Shown: positions 34,439-47,105 of the stretch, piece after piece
How positions within the stretch are numbered: the first letter of the stretch is position 1
Layout of the letters: each line of letters starts with the position of its first letter
From: Rostrohypoxylon terebratum
Lineage: Eukaryota > Ascomycota > Sordariomycetes > Xylariales > Hypoxylaceae
Direction: 5' to 3'
DNA length: 64,000 nt
Assembly (NCBI GenBank): GCA_022497145.1
Contig: MU385960.1
Coordinates: forward strand, 36,818-100,817
Program-made: the position numbers and the translations under genes
Notes under the pieces: generated by a model
Told to the model about the DNA's origin: nothing
Databases searched by the model: none
Seen by the model: the letters and a program-made list of their open reading frames with translations, nothing else

Positions 34439-37400
34439 GGAGATACCTGCACGGTCGGCTAGTGTCTTGGCCTCTAGGTCGGGATCAAGGCTTTATTTGG
34501 CGAGGTTCTCAGCGACACCTGGGTTCTGAGGCGAAGAGCGGACGGGGAAGAAGCCGCAAAAGGGGGCGAGGGTCAATGATCTCGGGAAGGTGGGACGCGA
34601 GGTTTGTCGGTGCACGATTCATTTTAGTTTAACAATGGGGATTTTAGTAAGAAGAGCTCGCATGATGGATAAAGGGCGCACGCGCTTGCATAGACTGCTC
34701 TCCCTTTTTTTTGCATTGGCAGCGCAGGCGTTAGATACCTAGGTGCTATTTCATCTGTCTCTTCTGTCTCATTCAGAGCCTACTCTAGGAAGGTAGGGAC
34801 CTGCTAAGGAGAAATATACGAGTTCAGGATTAATCATTGGCTACGAACTCGGGGATACGGACAGAGCAAACAGGCGGGAAAGATAATAGAGAGACTTATA
34901 CAACCTCGATGTATCAATATTATCAGTAGATACTAATGACGGCGATTATGATTACTACAAGTTGCTAGCCTTTTGCTATATGAGAGTTGGTATCCATCGA
35001 TATCAGTAGCATACAGAGAAGTAAGCCATATTCATGATATGTGTGGTGTTTGAGTGTTTGAAGAGGTGTATCGTCAAAATCTAATAGGAGTGAGTCTGAC
35101 AAAAGTGTCCAGAGAGAAGAGCGACTTGCTTCGTAATTATACAGCATCCATGTTTAGATGTTTTACGTATACCTCTGAGTCACTATATATATGTAGGTAC
35201 CTAAGGACCAAGGTATTCATAGTATAGACTCATACTTCAAAGGGGTATTATTAGGTACTAGGTACTAGAGTCTAGGGTTGATAGGCTCATAGGTCAGGAG
35301 ATAATATGGGTACTAGCCATACTAGCCATACTAGCCACATGCAGACAGCTTCAGCCACATCATGTACTTTGGCTAGCGCTGATCCAATGAAGCTCCCTGT
35401 CTTCCCAAGCTCCCCGCAAACGGATTAGGGTCAGCGAGGGGTCGCCTGTCGAAAGATGCAGACCCAACCTGTCGCGCTTGCCACCAGGTACAAAAAGGCC
35501 CCCTCATCCCCAAGGGATTTTTTAAGCGGAACACAAGCTCGCCCGTGAATTTGAGTGAAAGAGGTGTTTTGTTGCAAGTGTCAAAGTAAAGTGGCTTAGA
35601 TCCCAAAGATTTAAACAAACCTTCCTTTGTTCTTTTCGCTTCCATCTCGTCATACCTGGCATCTTTTGACCATTAGGTCATTAGGTATTATTATTTAATT
35701 TTTTGAACCACCCTTACGTTTTAATGTTCTGAACAATAATAGCAGAATAATTCCCATCCAACGGTTACTTGCTACTTTACGCCACATAGCTCATCCGCAT
35801 TCCGCATCATTTTTTAAGCCATCCATTCCCATACGGACAATACCGCCTGACCAATTGGTGCTCAGCTTTCCTCCTCATTGTCTTTACCTACCTAGGTCCT
35901 AGGTACATAACGGGTTATCAGTTACATAACTGCATTATCTGTAGCCAGTACCTGAGGCTAGTATCCTGCCGTTTAAAGATACTTTTGCTTTTTGTACGTG
36001 ACACACGTGCAAGCAAAGCCTTCGCACGCACTCGCACACACGCATGAGACATAAGACATATGGTATGTGGGTCAACTTTCCTTTCTTAATTGCTTAATTG
36101 AGGCTTGGAGCACCCGATTCTTCGCGTCATCTGATTGGAAGGATTTTTGTACTTGACCAGTCGCCCTACAAACAATGCCATCATCATCCTATTCCAGGTG
36201 CATGCGAGTGCCGGCTTACCTACTAGGTACTAGGTAGAGTTGTACATATCCAACTCATCCATTTTTAACCAAATATGAAGGTCTAGTTGCCTTGTCGTCG
36301 TCCCTTTTACTATGAGTACCTTCCCACTTTATGGATGTGGTATCCTTCCTCTATTATTTAATATTCCCCTCGTCCACAGAACAATCCTTGAACAGTCCAG
36401 AACTTAGAAGTTCTAGGTATTATGTACAATATTTGAAGCTCGGACTTTCTATTTCTTACTTACGCATCTCTCTACCAAACTACTCACCTAGGTCAAGGTA
36501 CCTTTCCTACTACGTAGTACTACTGTACTAGTATTAGTAAGTGCCCATTTCCCACTCACCTCGACCTTGATTGGTTTCACCGAAGTTACTTCCCCAATTG
36601 GAACGGTTACACGCGACCAGGATAGCCCGCCCACGTTGATTTGCTACCTTGAAAGTATCACGGTACATTTTCCCTATTCAAAAACCGTACTTGCTAGTAC
36701 CTACTAGGTAGTAGTATGATCATTTCTCCTTCATTTAACGTTTAATGATTACGTGACTAATCTTCTTTGGCACTTTCTAGACCCAAACCTGGAAGCTATC
36801 ACAACGCGTGCACAAGGAAGCACACCCATCATAGTACCCAGCATACCCAGCCTGCCAGCATATCTCAGGTAATACATAAATTCTCCTCTGCACATCAACA
36901 ACAACCTACGTCTTTTTTCACAAGTTTTTTTTTTTTCATTACCATTATTACCATTACCGCAACTGCGACACCGCATCAACCTATCATACACAACCTACCT
37001 AGCAACGTCTACCCATACCTCCTGATCTATTTGTGCCATCTATATCTACATCTACATCCCCTTCCACCCTATACACCTGATTACTCACACGTACCTCGAA
37101 GCTAGCTAGCTACACCACTACGTATCCGTGCCTATTGCTTCATTGCCGCGGCATTATTTGCTTGTGCATATAGCTTCGTTGCTTATTGAGAGGCAAATTT
37201 CAGACCCGGATGCAATGGGAGAAGCTGGAGCTCCTAAGTTTGGTTCAACTTACTTTTACAGCTTCCGTCATCGATAGGTGTGCCGTCTAAAGTCAGTATG
37301 CCCTCACATCCACACTATCCACATTCTGCATTGTATCGTAGCGTGTTAGCCGTCTTTGTTTTATCTATTTTTTTCTAATTTTTTTTCGCTCCTTGTATAC

Positions 37401-37608
37401 AATTCGTCCATCATTTGTCTAGATGATCCTAGGTCGTTCAGATCCGTCCCCTCATACGGCACGCATTGCAAATCTGACAAGTGATGTATCTCAATTTCAG
37501 CCATTTATGATCTATCCCGTGGCCAATTAATGCTAACTTTGTCCATATCATCTAGACTATAACATATCTAGTGCATGACCGTCCTTGCATTATCCGAAAC
37601 CGCCAACA
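34439..37608. other. Long intergenic region upstream of FCP1
   Basis: 3.2 kb with no supported gene. The reading frames at 35373-35645 and 36749-37105 have no recognisable domain, and some arise from pyrimidine-rich tracts. The 36880-37420 part is rich in CT and poly-T stretches and may be the FCP1 promoter and 5' leader, possibly with an untranslated intron. Confidence 0.55.
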
Positions 37609-40089
37609 ATGGCCAAGACACTACGATTAGGAGCTAGGCTCCGTTATCCCATCACAATATCCGAATTCCTTAAAAACCACGGCGATGATGTTACCAAGCA
37701 AGAGCCGATTCTACGATACACTTTCAAATACAAGCGCACTATTGGCGATCCGAGCATGAACGAAGAACGCGAGATTGAAGAGACTGGTGTTGCCGACTGG
37801 GACAGCCCTACCGAAGGCAAGCTTAAACAGTGGCGAGTCAAGGTAGGAGAAGTGATTAGACGAGATCAAGACCTCGTCACCATTGAAGAGACTTGTAGCC
37901 ACGAGATACAATACGCTGGACTTTGCGCCATCTGCGGTAAAGACATGAAAGAGGCTACCTATGCTAGCGAGTCACTCGACACCGAACGCGCTACAGTAGC
38001 CATGGTTCATGACAATATTGCCCTTACCGTCAGCACTGACCAGGCCGCACGCGCCGAGATGCAACTACAACGCCGTTTACTCAAGGAACGAAAGCTGAGT
38101 CTCGTCGTCGACTTAGACCAGACCATCATCCACGCCTGTATCGACCCTACTGTTGGTGAATGGCAACGCGATCCCTCCAACCCTAACTACGAGGCTGTCA
38201 AGGATGTACGCAGCTTCCAACTCGACGATGGCCCACGAGGAGCAACCAGCGGATGTTGGTACTACATCAAGATGCGACCTGGTCTGGCCGAGTTTCTGGA
38301 AAGGATTTCGAAGCTATTTGAGTTACATGTGTACACGATGGGTACACGCGCGTACGCTCTTAATATTGCCAAAATCGTGGATCCTACGCAGAAGCTGTTT
38401 GGCAACCGGATTATTAGTCGAGACGAGAACGATTCCATAGTGGCGAAGAGTTTACAACGACTATTTCCCGTCAGCACTAACATGGTCGTAGTCATCGACG
38501 ATCGAGCAGATGTATGGCCTCGAAACAGGCCTAATCTCATCAGAGTCACACCCTACGATTTCTTCACTGGTATCGGCGACATTAATTCGAGTTTCTTACC
38601 TAAGCGAGAAGATCTCGTACCCGTCTCAACACCTACCCCTGAGCCGAAGCCAGTCAATGGCCAGGCAACGCCTCAACATCTCAGCGGTGTTGATACTAGC
38701 CCTACCTCAGACCACGAGAGATCGTTAGCCAACGGCAATGATGACAGTTCGATCCTCCAATTACAAGCAGAAGAACAGGAACGTACACTCGAGAAGCAGC
38801 TTAAGGACCGGCCGTTACTTCATCTGCAAGAAGAATTGGATAGGGAGGACGAGGAGGCTGAGAAGAAATCGACTGAGAACGGTGATAGTCCAGAACCAGA
38901 AACGAACGGAGAGTCGGAGAGCCCTGCACATCAACGACACAAACTTCTACGTGACGATGATCAGGAACTCAAATATCTCGAGAAGCACCTCACTACCCTG
39001 CACCATTCGTTCTATGAACAATACGATGCACGATCCGCCCACCGCCGACCTGACGACATCGTACCCGACGTAATCCCGGACGTAGGATCAACTCTTAATT
39101 TCTTGAAATCGCAGATCCTCAAAGATACAAGACTTGTTCTATCCGGACTTGTTCCGCTTGACATCGATGTACGGAGGACAGAGATCGGCATCCAAGCAGA
39201 AAGTTTCGGTGCCGAGATACGGACGCGCGTCAGCCGTGACATTACTCATCTAGTGATTAACATAGCTCGCCCACGAACCCAGAAAGTCCGACAAGCAGCG
39301 CGTATCCCAAGTATCAAGATCGTGAACCAGAATTGGCTCGCGGATTCGATCGCGCAGTGGAAGAAGTTGGATGAGAGCCCGTATCTTGTTCATATACATC
39401 CTGCCGACCGAACTGCCGAGACACCTATAGAAGAAGGTTCTGCCTCTCCACCACGGCCAAGAAAAATCACCATTGTTAATTCAGGCCGGCAGTATTTAGA
39501 AGACGAAATGAACGGCGACGATGACGATGGTGACGCGGACGGCTCGGGAGAAGAAGAGGAGGAGGAGGACGACGAGGAAGAAGATGAGGAAGATGAAGAG
39601 GACGAACTCGAGGATAGGTTCAACGTGATGCCAGCCGAGCTACAAGACGGCGAGCACAGTCCGATAGAGGACCTGGGAGGGATGGAATGGGGCGATGTTG
39701 ATAAGGAGCTCGAGGAATTTATGGGATCAGATATCGACGACTCGGATTTGGAAAGTGCGCAAGGCACAGACCACGGTACGGATACAGAGTCAGACGAGCC
39801 GAGAAGCAGAAAGCGCAAGCTGGGTGAGGATGGTGACGACGACGATGGCACTGGCGAATCAACCACGGGAAGCGTCCTGGCCAAGAAGCAGCGAATCGCA
39901 AAGGCGAGGACTACGGGTCTTCGCAATGTGAGGAATGCTACGGACGAAGAGGACGAGGAAGGTAGTGGGTTACCCACGCCGTCAGGCACAGGTGACGAGG
40001 ATGCCAACAGAGGCGGCGATGAGGATGATTTCGCCGATCTAGAAGCTGCACTGGAAGCAGAGCTGCAAGCTTCAAGCGTGGCAGGCTGA
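37609..40089 (+). CDS. FCP1: RNA polymerase II CTD phosphatase FCP1
   Basis: Removes phosphate from the C-terminal repeat domain of the largest RNA polymerase II subunit, allowing the enzyme to recycle after transcription. A single exon of 826 aa. A biotinyl-lipoyl-like N-terminal segment (about 50-95) is followed by a C-x-x-C-G-K motif near 105-115 and the FCPH phosphatase domain with D-L-D-Q-T at 168-172, whose first Asp is the phospho-acceptor. A single BRCT domain spans about 495-595 (L-N-F-L-K then W-L-A-D-S-I). The C-terminal 200 residues are highly acidic, with a run of Glu/Asp encoded at about 39547-39610. The start is the ATG at 37609. An open frame continues eight codons upstream, but only from a TTG. 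Domain order matches the family. Confidence 0.97.
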   Translation: MAKTLRLGARLRYPITISEFLKNHGDDVTKQEPILRYTFKYKRTIGDPSMNEEREIEETGVADWDSPTEGKLKQWRVKVGEVIRRDQDLVTIEETCSHEIQYAGLCAICGKDMKEATYASESLDTERATVAMVHDNIALTVSTDQAARAEMQLQRRLLKERKLSLVVDLDQTIIHACIDPTVGEWQRDPSNPNYEAVKDVRSFQLDDGPRGATSGCWYYIKMRPGLAEFLERISKLFELHVYTMGTRAYALNIAKIVDPTQKLFGNRIISRDENDSIVAKSLQRLFPVSTNMVVVIDDRADVWPRNRPNLIRVTPYDFFTGIGDINSSFLPKREDLVPVSTPTPEPKPVNGQATPQHLSGVDTSPTSDHERSLANGNDDSSILQLQAEEQERTLEKQLKDRPLLHLQEELDREDEEAEKKSTENGDSPEPETNGESESPAHQRHKLLRDDDQELKYLEKHLTTLHHSFYEQYDARSAHRRPDDIVPDVIPDVGSTLNFLKSQILKDTRLVLSGLVPLDIDVRRTEIGIQAESFGAEIRTRVSRDITHLVINIARPRTQKVRQAARIPSIKIVNQNWLADSIAQWKKLDESPYLVHIHPADRTAETPIEEGSASPPRPRKITIVNSGRQYLEDEMNGDDDDGDADGSGEEEEEEDDEEEDEEDEEDELEDRFNVMPAELQDGEHSPIEDLGGMEWGDVDKELEEFMGSDIDDSDLESAQGTDHGTDTESDEPRSRKRKLGEDGDDDDGTGESTTGSVLAKKQRIAKARTTGLRNVRNATDEEDEEGSGLPTPSGTGDEDANRGGDEDDFADLEAALEAELQASSVAG

Positions 40090-41016
40090 TCTAACCATCT
40101 ACCTCACTTTTACCTCACCTTACCCTTACTTACCTATTTAGCTACCTACCATGCACTCAACGAGTCAGGTACAAAATAAGAGGACCAAGAGAGTTGCCGA
40201 GGAGATGAGGAGGGAATTTGTGGGTGAGAAGCTGTCTGTATTACGAATGGATGAATGCACGACGTGGGCGGCGCATAAAACAGGCATTATTAAGATCTTC
40301 GTCCATCGCAAGGGCATATACTTTGGCTCTCGGTTTAATCGATGTTCATACTCTATTACTGCCACTACCCTCAGTACTCCTATCTTCTTCTCTACCACTT
40401 GAATCTGGAGGCGTTCGCAGCCGGGCAGGTAAAGCTTGGCTGGCTGGTAGGCATACGGGTGATACCGGATTAGGAGGCTAGGTTTGGCTTTTTTGCGTTG
40501 ATTGGTGCTATGGTTGGTTCGGTTGCATAGCGATTAGTTGAATTGTGCATGGGACAATATAAGTCCTGTTCTCTGTGTGCTATTTTTACGTATTGTATAT
40601 TTGTAAAATTTCCCTCTGCCTCTGAGTGAAGTGATGTTTGTTGTGAAGTTATGTACTGGTGACACTGGTGACACTGGTGACAGCCCCTGGAGTCCTTGGA
40701 AGAGATAGACGCACGTGATTGAACCATTAATACATGGGTACTGGGTACATAGCAGGTGGGACCAGGTGTAGTATTTTGTACTCTCGCCAGCCAATCAGAG
40801 TCGTTAAATGCTAACCCCTGATCGACCGACAAATCGACCGTTAACAATTGGTCGAAGCTTCAATCAAGCGACTGATGTTTCCTCAACACCCGCACCATAA
40901 TCACGAATTACACGATTCCTCGAACTCTGCGACCGACGAGCACGACCCGATATATCGGCGCTATAACCACATAACAAGAGTAAATTTGGGAGGCTAGGAA
41001 CAGGAAAGAAGCCAAA
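40090..41016. other. Intergenic spacer FCP1 / NDUFA13
   Basis: 0.9 kb between two plus-strand genes, with no supported gene. A GTGACACTG triplet repeat is at about 40660-40682. Confidence 0.55.
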
Positions 41017-41587
41017 ATGCCGCAGGATATGCCCCCCACCGGGGGCTACGGCCCTGTCCAGTACAAGGTTAGTTGTGTGTTTAAGGCGCAACGAGGGAAA
41101 CCAGGGACCACGATCCAAGCACATAAACACGCAAACACAAGAATCATTGATTCAAAACTAGTAGCTAACGATCATCTCCCTAGCGAAATCTTCCCGCCCC
41201 AGGCTTCCGCCCAGCAACTCTTCTCTTCGGCATGGGCGCCATCATGCTATACGGTTTCTACAAGCTAGGAAAGGGCAACAAGGAGCAGAAGTTCGTTTAT
41301 ATACCCTTCTTCCCCCCCTCCCCTTCCCTTCCCTCCTCTTCCATTCTATCCCGAGTTCAACATATCACTAACACCCCAACCCTAGCGAACTCGCCCGCGA
41401 AAAGCTCTGGTCACGCATCCACCTAATCCCCTTACTCCAAGCCGAGGAGGACCGCGACCAAGTGCGCAGATACCTGGCCGACCAGGCGCGAGAGAAGGAG
41501 CTCGTGGGCGAGAACATGAAGGTCTACCACTCGGACCGCTTCGTGAGACCGACGTACGCTGTTACGCCGGCGAATGTGACGAAATAA
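41017..41587 (+). CDS. Mitochondrial complex I subunit NDUFA13 / GRIM-19 (B16.6)
   Basis: Accessory subunit of NADH:ubiquinone oxidoreductase in the mitochondrial inner membrane, 119 aa. Three exons: 41017-41067, 41184-41290 and 41386-41587. The family start M-P-Q-D-M-P-P-T-G-G-Y joins P-V-Q-Y-K to R-N-L-P-A-P-G-F-R-P, followed by a single membrane helix (L-L-F-G-M-G-A-I-M-L-Y-G-F-Y). The third exon gives the conserved E-L-A-R-E-K-L-W-S-R-I-H-L-I-P-L-L-Q-A-E-E-D-R. Splice phases are 0 and 2 and both keep frame. There is no cleavable presequence, as usual for this subunit. Confidence 0.95.
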
Positions 41588-42219
41588 GGGGGGTACACCC
41601 GTACCTAGTCGCGGGAGTGAAGTCCACTGGCGGGTGCTGTGGATCGTATAGGGCGTCGTTCGTGAGGGTGGTCGTGGGCGTGACAAGACGGCAGGATGGC
41701 GAAAATACGCTGGCTAGAGTGGAAGAGCTCCCCGGGTCAAAATATCAGGGGGGTTGTACATACGTAGTATGAAGAGAAGAAATCGAGACCATCAAGTTAA
41801 TTATTGTCTCCGTCTCAAATCCAATGGCTTTTTGCGTGAGAGATGCGATCTACATATTTCAATACCTAGTACTAGTACGTAGATACATAGGTAAACATCG
41901 ATGCTTGCTAGTATGAGTAGATTTGGAAGGCATAAAAAGGGACATAATACAGATTCATCTCACAAATCACGAAAAAAACCTGTTCGTATTACTTGAACAA
42001 TTGTTGACATTCATTTCATTCTTTCGAAACAGTCCACATCGCGCCGCGGCTCGAAACCCCCTATTTTCGATCAGCAAACGCCGTACTCCTGTGCCTTTCC
42101 ACCCTCAGCAACCCGATGAATTCAAGCTATGCCCCATATGTGATATAGCGTAAACCGTTCATTACTATAAACAAATCCATGTATCATACGCATCATCATC
42201 ACCGTCCCCGGTTGTTGGT
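41588..42219. other. Convergent 3' spacer NDUFA13 / condensin
   Basis: 0.6 kb between convergent genes with no supported gene; a few CCTAGTACTAG-type palindromes occur near 41865. Confidence 0.55.
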
Positions 42220-45200
42220 TTAAGCAGCAGCGTGTATGACCTTGAACCCCTCGCTGACGGCCTTGGTGATATCTTCGTTCTTGTGTTGGAGTAGGCCTAG
42301 CGCGTACGCGACGTCGTTCCATTGACGTTCCGTCTCGCAGCGGGGGAGACGAGCCGCGAGTTTCTCAGCGAGCTGCTTGGCGTGTTTGTCCTGGAATTTA
42401 TTGTTAGCAATACTGCAAATAGCATCGGCGTATAGTAGGAGGGGGATTGAATATACCTTCTCGACAAAGCCCAACAAGAACCTGACAATTCTCCTGAAGG
42501 ATTCCTCTTCCATCCCCTTGTCTGCTGATAACAAGCTGAACATATCCACGAAGTGGTTATACACAGCATTATCCTTGGTACTCAATTCCGTGAAGAACAT
42601 GCGCGCTAGATCGGCGATGCGCTTGTCCTCGTCCTCTAGACACTTGGCCATCTCGCCTAATTGTCCCTTGACCTTGACCTGGCCCGCCAAGATCAAGAAC
42701 GTCAGCGTCATAAGACACGTTCGCTTGACGGAAAGATCTCTGTCTGCGAGTCGGCGGTACAGGAAGTCCGTGTTCTCGTCGATGAGGTGGTTGAAGCAGA
42801 CAGCCATGTCGCCGAGAGCGATCACTACGTTGGATCGTACCGTCGCGTCAGGAGACCGCTCCATTATGGTGATGAGAAGTGGTAAATGAGCCTCGCAGTA
42901 CTCGCTGCTGACACACATGAGTTTGGCTAGACACAAGGTTGCTGCCGCTTGCAAGCCCTTGTCCTTGTAGATATCACTACGAGAGCAAATCTCCGCTACC
43001 ATAGGACCAAAATTGCCCAGGATCGACTGTGGTCCAAACAAGAGTTCTTGCTCACGAATATGTGCCATAGCCTCCGTGAAATCATCCTCTGTAGTACCAC
43101 CGATGAGGTCGAGTTCGTCGCCGGGATCCTCTGCGGCTGGAGCAGGTGTAGCTGTCTTTCCCTTGCGGCCTACGGAAGGCCTTGGCTCGGCAGGCTTGGC
43201 AGCCGTTTCCTTCTCCTTCTCCTGCTTCCGACGTTTGAAATCAAGCTCGCAAAGTTCAAGATGGACAATTTGCTTGATAGCTACATGACCAACGATGAAG
43301 AGAAGCTGAGAAAGCGCAATCGCAGCTTTTTGCTTGGGTTCCGCCGGTGGTTCTGATGTCAATCGGTTAATGGTCTGGGTGGGTGCGTCAAGGCCCATCG
43401 TGATGCCCTGGGTCATTCCCTGATCAACGGCAACGGTGGCGGTCGGATCAAAGTCGCGCGATCCTGGGCGGGACGCAAAAGGAGACTTTTGCTGCGCCGC
43501 AAATACGACCTTCGTCCTGCGCCTAATGATTTCAGTACATAATATGTCAGGATGCTTGGCAAGGACGTAGATAGCATTAATTGCTTGCTCAGCTACTCCA
43601 AACCACTCCTTGCTGTCGCTTGGTACTTCGGTGATCGCCGCCAGCCTCGCTAGCACGGCATGTTCATTAGGGAGACGGCTGAATGTGACCGTCGAGTCTT
43701 TCGCTTGTCGGCCAGTCGGGTTAAGTCTTCGTAAGGCGATACACGTGTATTTGGCTAGCTGGAGGTCAGCTCTGCCGTGGGATCCGAGGCCTGTACGTAG
43801 CATCGTCTCCATCTCGCCGACGACTATTTCGGGTGAGGCTGTGGCAAGCATGCCGAGCACAATGATAGCACCTCGTCGCTGGGATCTAGAAATCTCTCTC
43901 TTGTGGAAGCCGTATACTTCCCAGAGTTTGGCAATGACTCGGTCAGAAATCATGCCACCTTTCATCATAGTTGCCAAGAGTTGTTCTAAACTCGTCAGCT
44001 CTGCTGGTGTCGTACCAGAAGTAAGACTGATCATGTTTCTGGCAATGTAGATGGCGGCATCATTCGGCGTAAAACTATCGGGTGCTTCGAAGAACAATCG
44101 TCTGTAACAGTCGATAAGATGCGTTTGCACACCCTTGCCTTCATCGCTGTTACCCTTCGTCCAAATGAGACGCATCATTCTTCGAATTCCAACCATGTTA
44201 TCTTCGACGTTGTATGCATTGCCGATCTCCAGGTAGTCCATGGCCTCGATAACCTCGGACTTGTTCTTGGATCCAAGCAGTTGGCAGACGGTAGATGTAG
44301 CTTCGTGAAGAACTTCAATGAACTTGAGGGCATCGGTGTAGTATCGCTTTGTCAGCGTTAGCTTCTCGATAGCTTCGGATGTGGCAGCGTCTTCTTGAGC
44401 TTTTTGAACAGCCGCTATTTTCTCCTCGTCAGTCATATCCTTAGGCTTCTGGGGCGATTCGATTTGCGTCGGTTCATCAATTAGCGCCGAGCTATTGGTC
44501 TTGTCTTCTCCCAACCCGGGTTCGCCTGCTGGTGGCTTTAGAGCGTCCAACTCGGCATCAACCTTGTCAAGTCTTTCTTGCCAGTCCTTCCGACCTAGTT
44601 GAGCCCCGTGTAGCACGGTGAAGGGATGGGTCTTGATCAGGGTTCCTAAAAGTTTAATGGCATTTCTCCTGACGTGACTACTTTTGTCCTCGAGACTTCG
44701 GCAAGCCAGTTCAGCAACCTTCTGTCGGCGCTTGGGGAATTTCTGTTCCAGGTCGCACAGTCTCGTATAGACTTGCATGGCTCTGCATCTGCAGTAAGGG
44801 TTGATATCCAGGAAACGCTCTTCCAACACGTCGAAGAACGCATTCAGTTGCGATTTGTGGTTCTCGCTACGCTCTTCCTGTGTAGTAAGATGGGCAATCA
44901 TGTTACCGCAGACTTCGATCAAGGAGCATCGCAGGGTGTATGACTAGAAAATGTTAGGTTAGCTCGCCACATCATGGGGGTAGACATACCTCGCTATCCA
45001 ATTGTTTCGCTAGCATCGTCATTTGCTTGATGACTAGGCGGGGAACGAGTTCCGAAAGCTTGATAATGAAGGACGAGACCGACTTGGGGCCCTTAGTGTC
45101 ATTGGTGTTGAACTCCTTGTTGCTAATCTCTCTCAAGATCTCATCAGCTAATTGTGGGTAGTCATATTGTTCAGCTAGAATGTGAAGGAACTCGGCCATG

Positions 45201-46170
45201 GGCTCGGAGAGATGCTCGAAATAGGTCAGATTCTGGACGATGGAGATTTGCGCCGCTGCTATTGTATTAGCCCATCTACCAAGAAGATTTTTCCTTGGTA
45301 AAACCACTAACCGTAGCCATGGCCATGATGCTTCACGGCAATACAGAGGACCTTGAAGGCGTGCATCTTTATAGCCGTGTTCTTGACTCTCTGTTCGCTT
45401 TCTAAGACCATATAAACGGGCCTTGTCAGAAGTCCGATGAAAGTGTCACGTTCACTAGTCGTCAAGAATATCTTGCCAAGTTTCAACTTAAGAACTTTGG
45501 ACATGACATCCAAGGCGGACTGTAATTGGGCGACACTGTCCCAACTACCATCCTTGTCTTTACTCGCGGCAGCTTTCGATTTGGCGCCCTTACCCCTGGC
45601 ACGCGATACTGGAGCCGTAGATGATTTTTCGGCAGCTTTGGTCTCGACGCAGGCGATAGTCCACTGAAGGAGGAAGCCGTATATCTCAAGCAGAGACTTG
45701 TGGTGGGCGATCATCTCCTGTTCCTCTGGGTTCTCGAGGTCATGGTTGATGGCATCGGCTTCGGCTGATAGGCCACTCATAATCAAGTCGAATATCTTGC
45801 TGAGGGCATGGGTAGGCAAGAACTGGGTATATCTGGATTGTAGGAAAAGCTTAGAAATATGTTCTTGTGTCCTGGAAGCTGGAGTCTGTGAAGTTTTGAG
45901 ATTATCAGGGGGGTTAATGGAAGTGGGTGCACACTTAAGAAGGAACTGCAGCGAATCGAAGTAGGAGCTGCGCATGATAGCATCGGGATTCCCGGCGACA
46001 GCATCGACAATCGGGTTTAATATCGGGTTCAGGAGGGAGGCGTTGGATAGAGATTCCGGATCCGTCTCGCAATCGACTAAAGCGCTATCTGCTTCTGGTG
46101 TCGCGATAGCTGCTGGGTCACTCATATAGTGCATGAGCGCCTCATTGATATCAAAGTTGACCTGATCCAT
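42220..46170 (-). CDS. Condensin complex subunit 1 (CND1/YCS4/CAP-D2)
   Basis: HEAT-repeat regulatory subunit of condensin, needed for mitotic chromosome compaction and rDNA segregation. Four exons: 45312-46170, 44990-45258, 42457-44943 and 42220-42390, giving 1261 aa. Splice phases are 1, 0 and 0. The last intron (42391-42456, GTATAT...CCAG with a GCTAAC branch site) is 66 nt and free of stops, so it reads through in frame. Removing it joins F-V-E-K to D-K-H-A-K-Q-L-A-E-K-L, the family sequence. The N-terminal half contains alpha-helical condensin-specific regions. The conserved C-terminal Cnd1 domain spans about 1065-1180 (R-S-N-V-V-I-A-L-G-D-M then L-V/L-K-R-T-C-L). A charged Lys/Glu and Pro/Ala linker lies near the middle. 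The start is the first ATG of exon 1. Confidence 0.95.
42391..42456 (-). other. In-frame, stop-free 66-nt intron of condensin subunit 1
   Basis: Donor GTATAT, branch-like GCTAAC and acceptor CCAG are all present. The length is a multiple of three and there is no stop codon, so retention would add 22 residues of non-conserved sequence between F-V-E-K and D-K-H-A-K. Confidence 0.85.
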
Positions 46171-47105
46171 GTTTGCGGTTGTATTTTTTGCGCCAGGTCA
46201 GCGCCGCAGAGGGATGCAAACGGATACTGAAGATGGGTGGATTAAAGGTAGTATTGATCTTTATAAGCAAGGTTAGAAAATAGAAGAAGCATGGAACATG
46301 TCCACGAGACCATTCGATAGGAAGATAGGAGAAAAGTCTATTGAGTCTATTGAGCTTACAATAGGGGTATCTCAAGTGTATTTCTTGCTATGTCGCGAAA
46401 AAAAAAAAAAAAAAGAGGGGATCAACAATACCTGACGACATGGAGGTCTGGGAGGTGTAGATTTGTAGGTAGATTTGTAGATTGATAGTTGATAGTGGAC
46501 GGTGCTGTGGGCGATGGGCGATGGGCGATGGGCGGTGGGCGGTGGGCGGTGGGGTATTATGCGACCCGTAGCAACGGGATTTGTTTTTGTTTAGTTACAC
46601 GCTTCCTATTTGGTACTAAAACTTCGTCTCTCGACCAATCACAGCCTTGTCAGGGGATTGCGGGACATCCATCCACCAGCCACTTACTAGCGTCGTTTGT
46701 GGCAAATACTGTGCGGCAACTTTAAGGCTACTGTAACCGAAGATCCAGAGTTGAGCTAGCGTCAATTGAAGTACAAAGATACATCCATATCTCCATGATA
46801 CATACATATTACCTACTGTTACTAGTATGTCATAGGTACTATATCACTTCGACTGTTTGACGAGTAGCATCATGGATACTCCCTTAGCCTTAGATGTTCT
46901 TAAAATTATTCATCATGCTCCTCATGCATGTGCTGTAATAAATATAAACATAGATAGACAAGTCATCTTGTACTAAGATATGTTAGCACGATTCAACAAC
47001 CACCAACGACATTGGCGAACTGGCCGCACTAGTGTAGGACCTACCTATTCTCTCATGCAGATTCCGCCGGATATATAAAGCAACATTTTTAGCTAAAATT
47101 TCACA
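46171..47105. other. Condensin promoter region and spacer to tRNA-Phe
   Basis: 0.9 kb without a supported gene. It carries a poly-A tract (about 46399-46414) and the G-rich heptamer array at 46509-46554. Confidence 0.55.
46509..46554 (+). repeat. G-rich heptamer array (GGGCGAT x3, GGGCGGT x3, GGGG), G-quadruplex-prone
   Basis: Three copies of GGGCGAT (46509-46529), three of GGGCGGT (46530-46550) and a terminal GGGG give seven G-runs of at least three with 4-base loops, which fits the standard G-quadruplex pattern. It lies about 340 bp upstream of the condensin ATG, with G on the plus strand, opposite to the gene's coding strand. Confidence 0.85.

Noticed and set aside
35373..35645. 90-codon frame on the minus strand in the spacer before FCP1
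   Set aside because: No domain, no conserved motif that I can recognise and no splice partner; left as intergenic.
39390..40007. 205-codon Ser-rich frame antisense to FCP1
   Set aside because: It is the antisense of the acidic Glu/Asp codon run of FCP1 and has no independent support.
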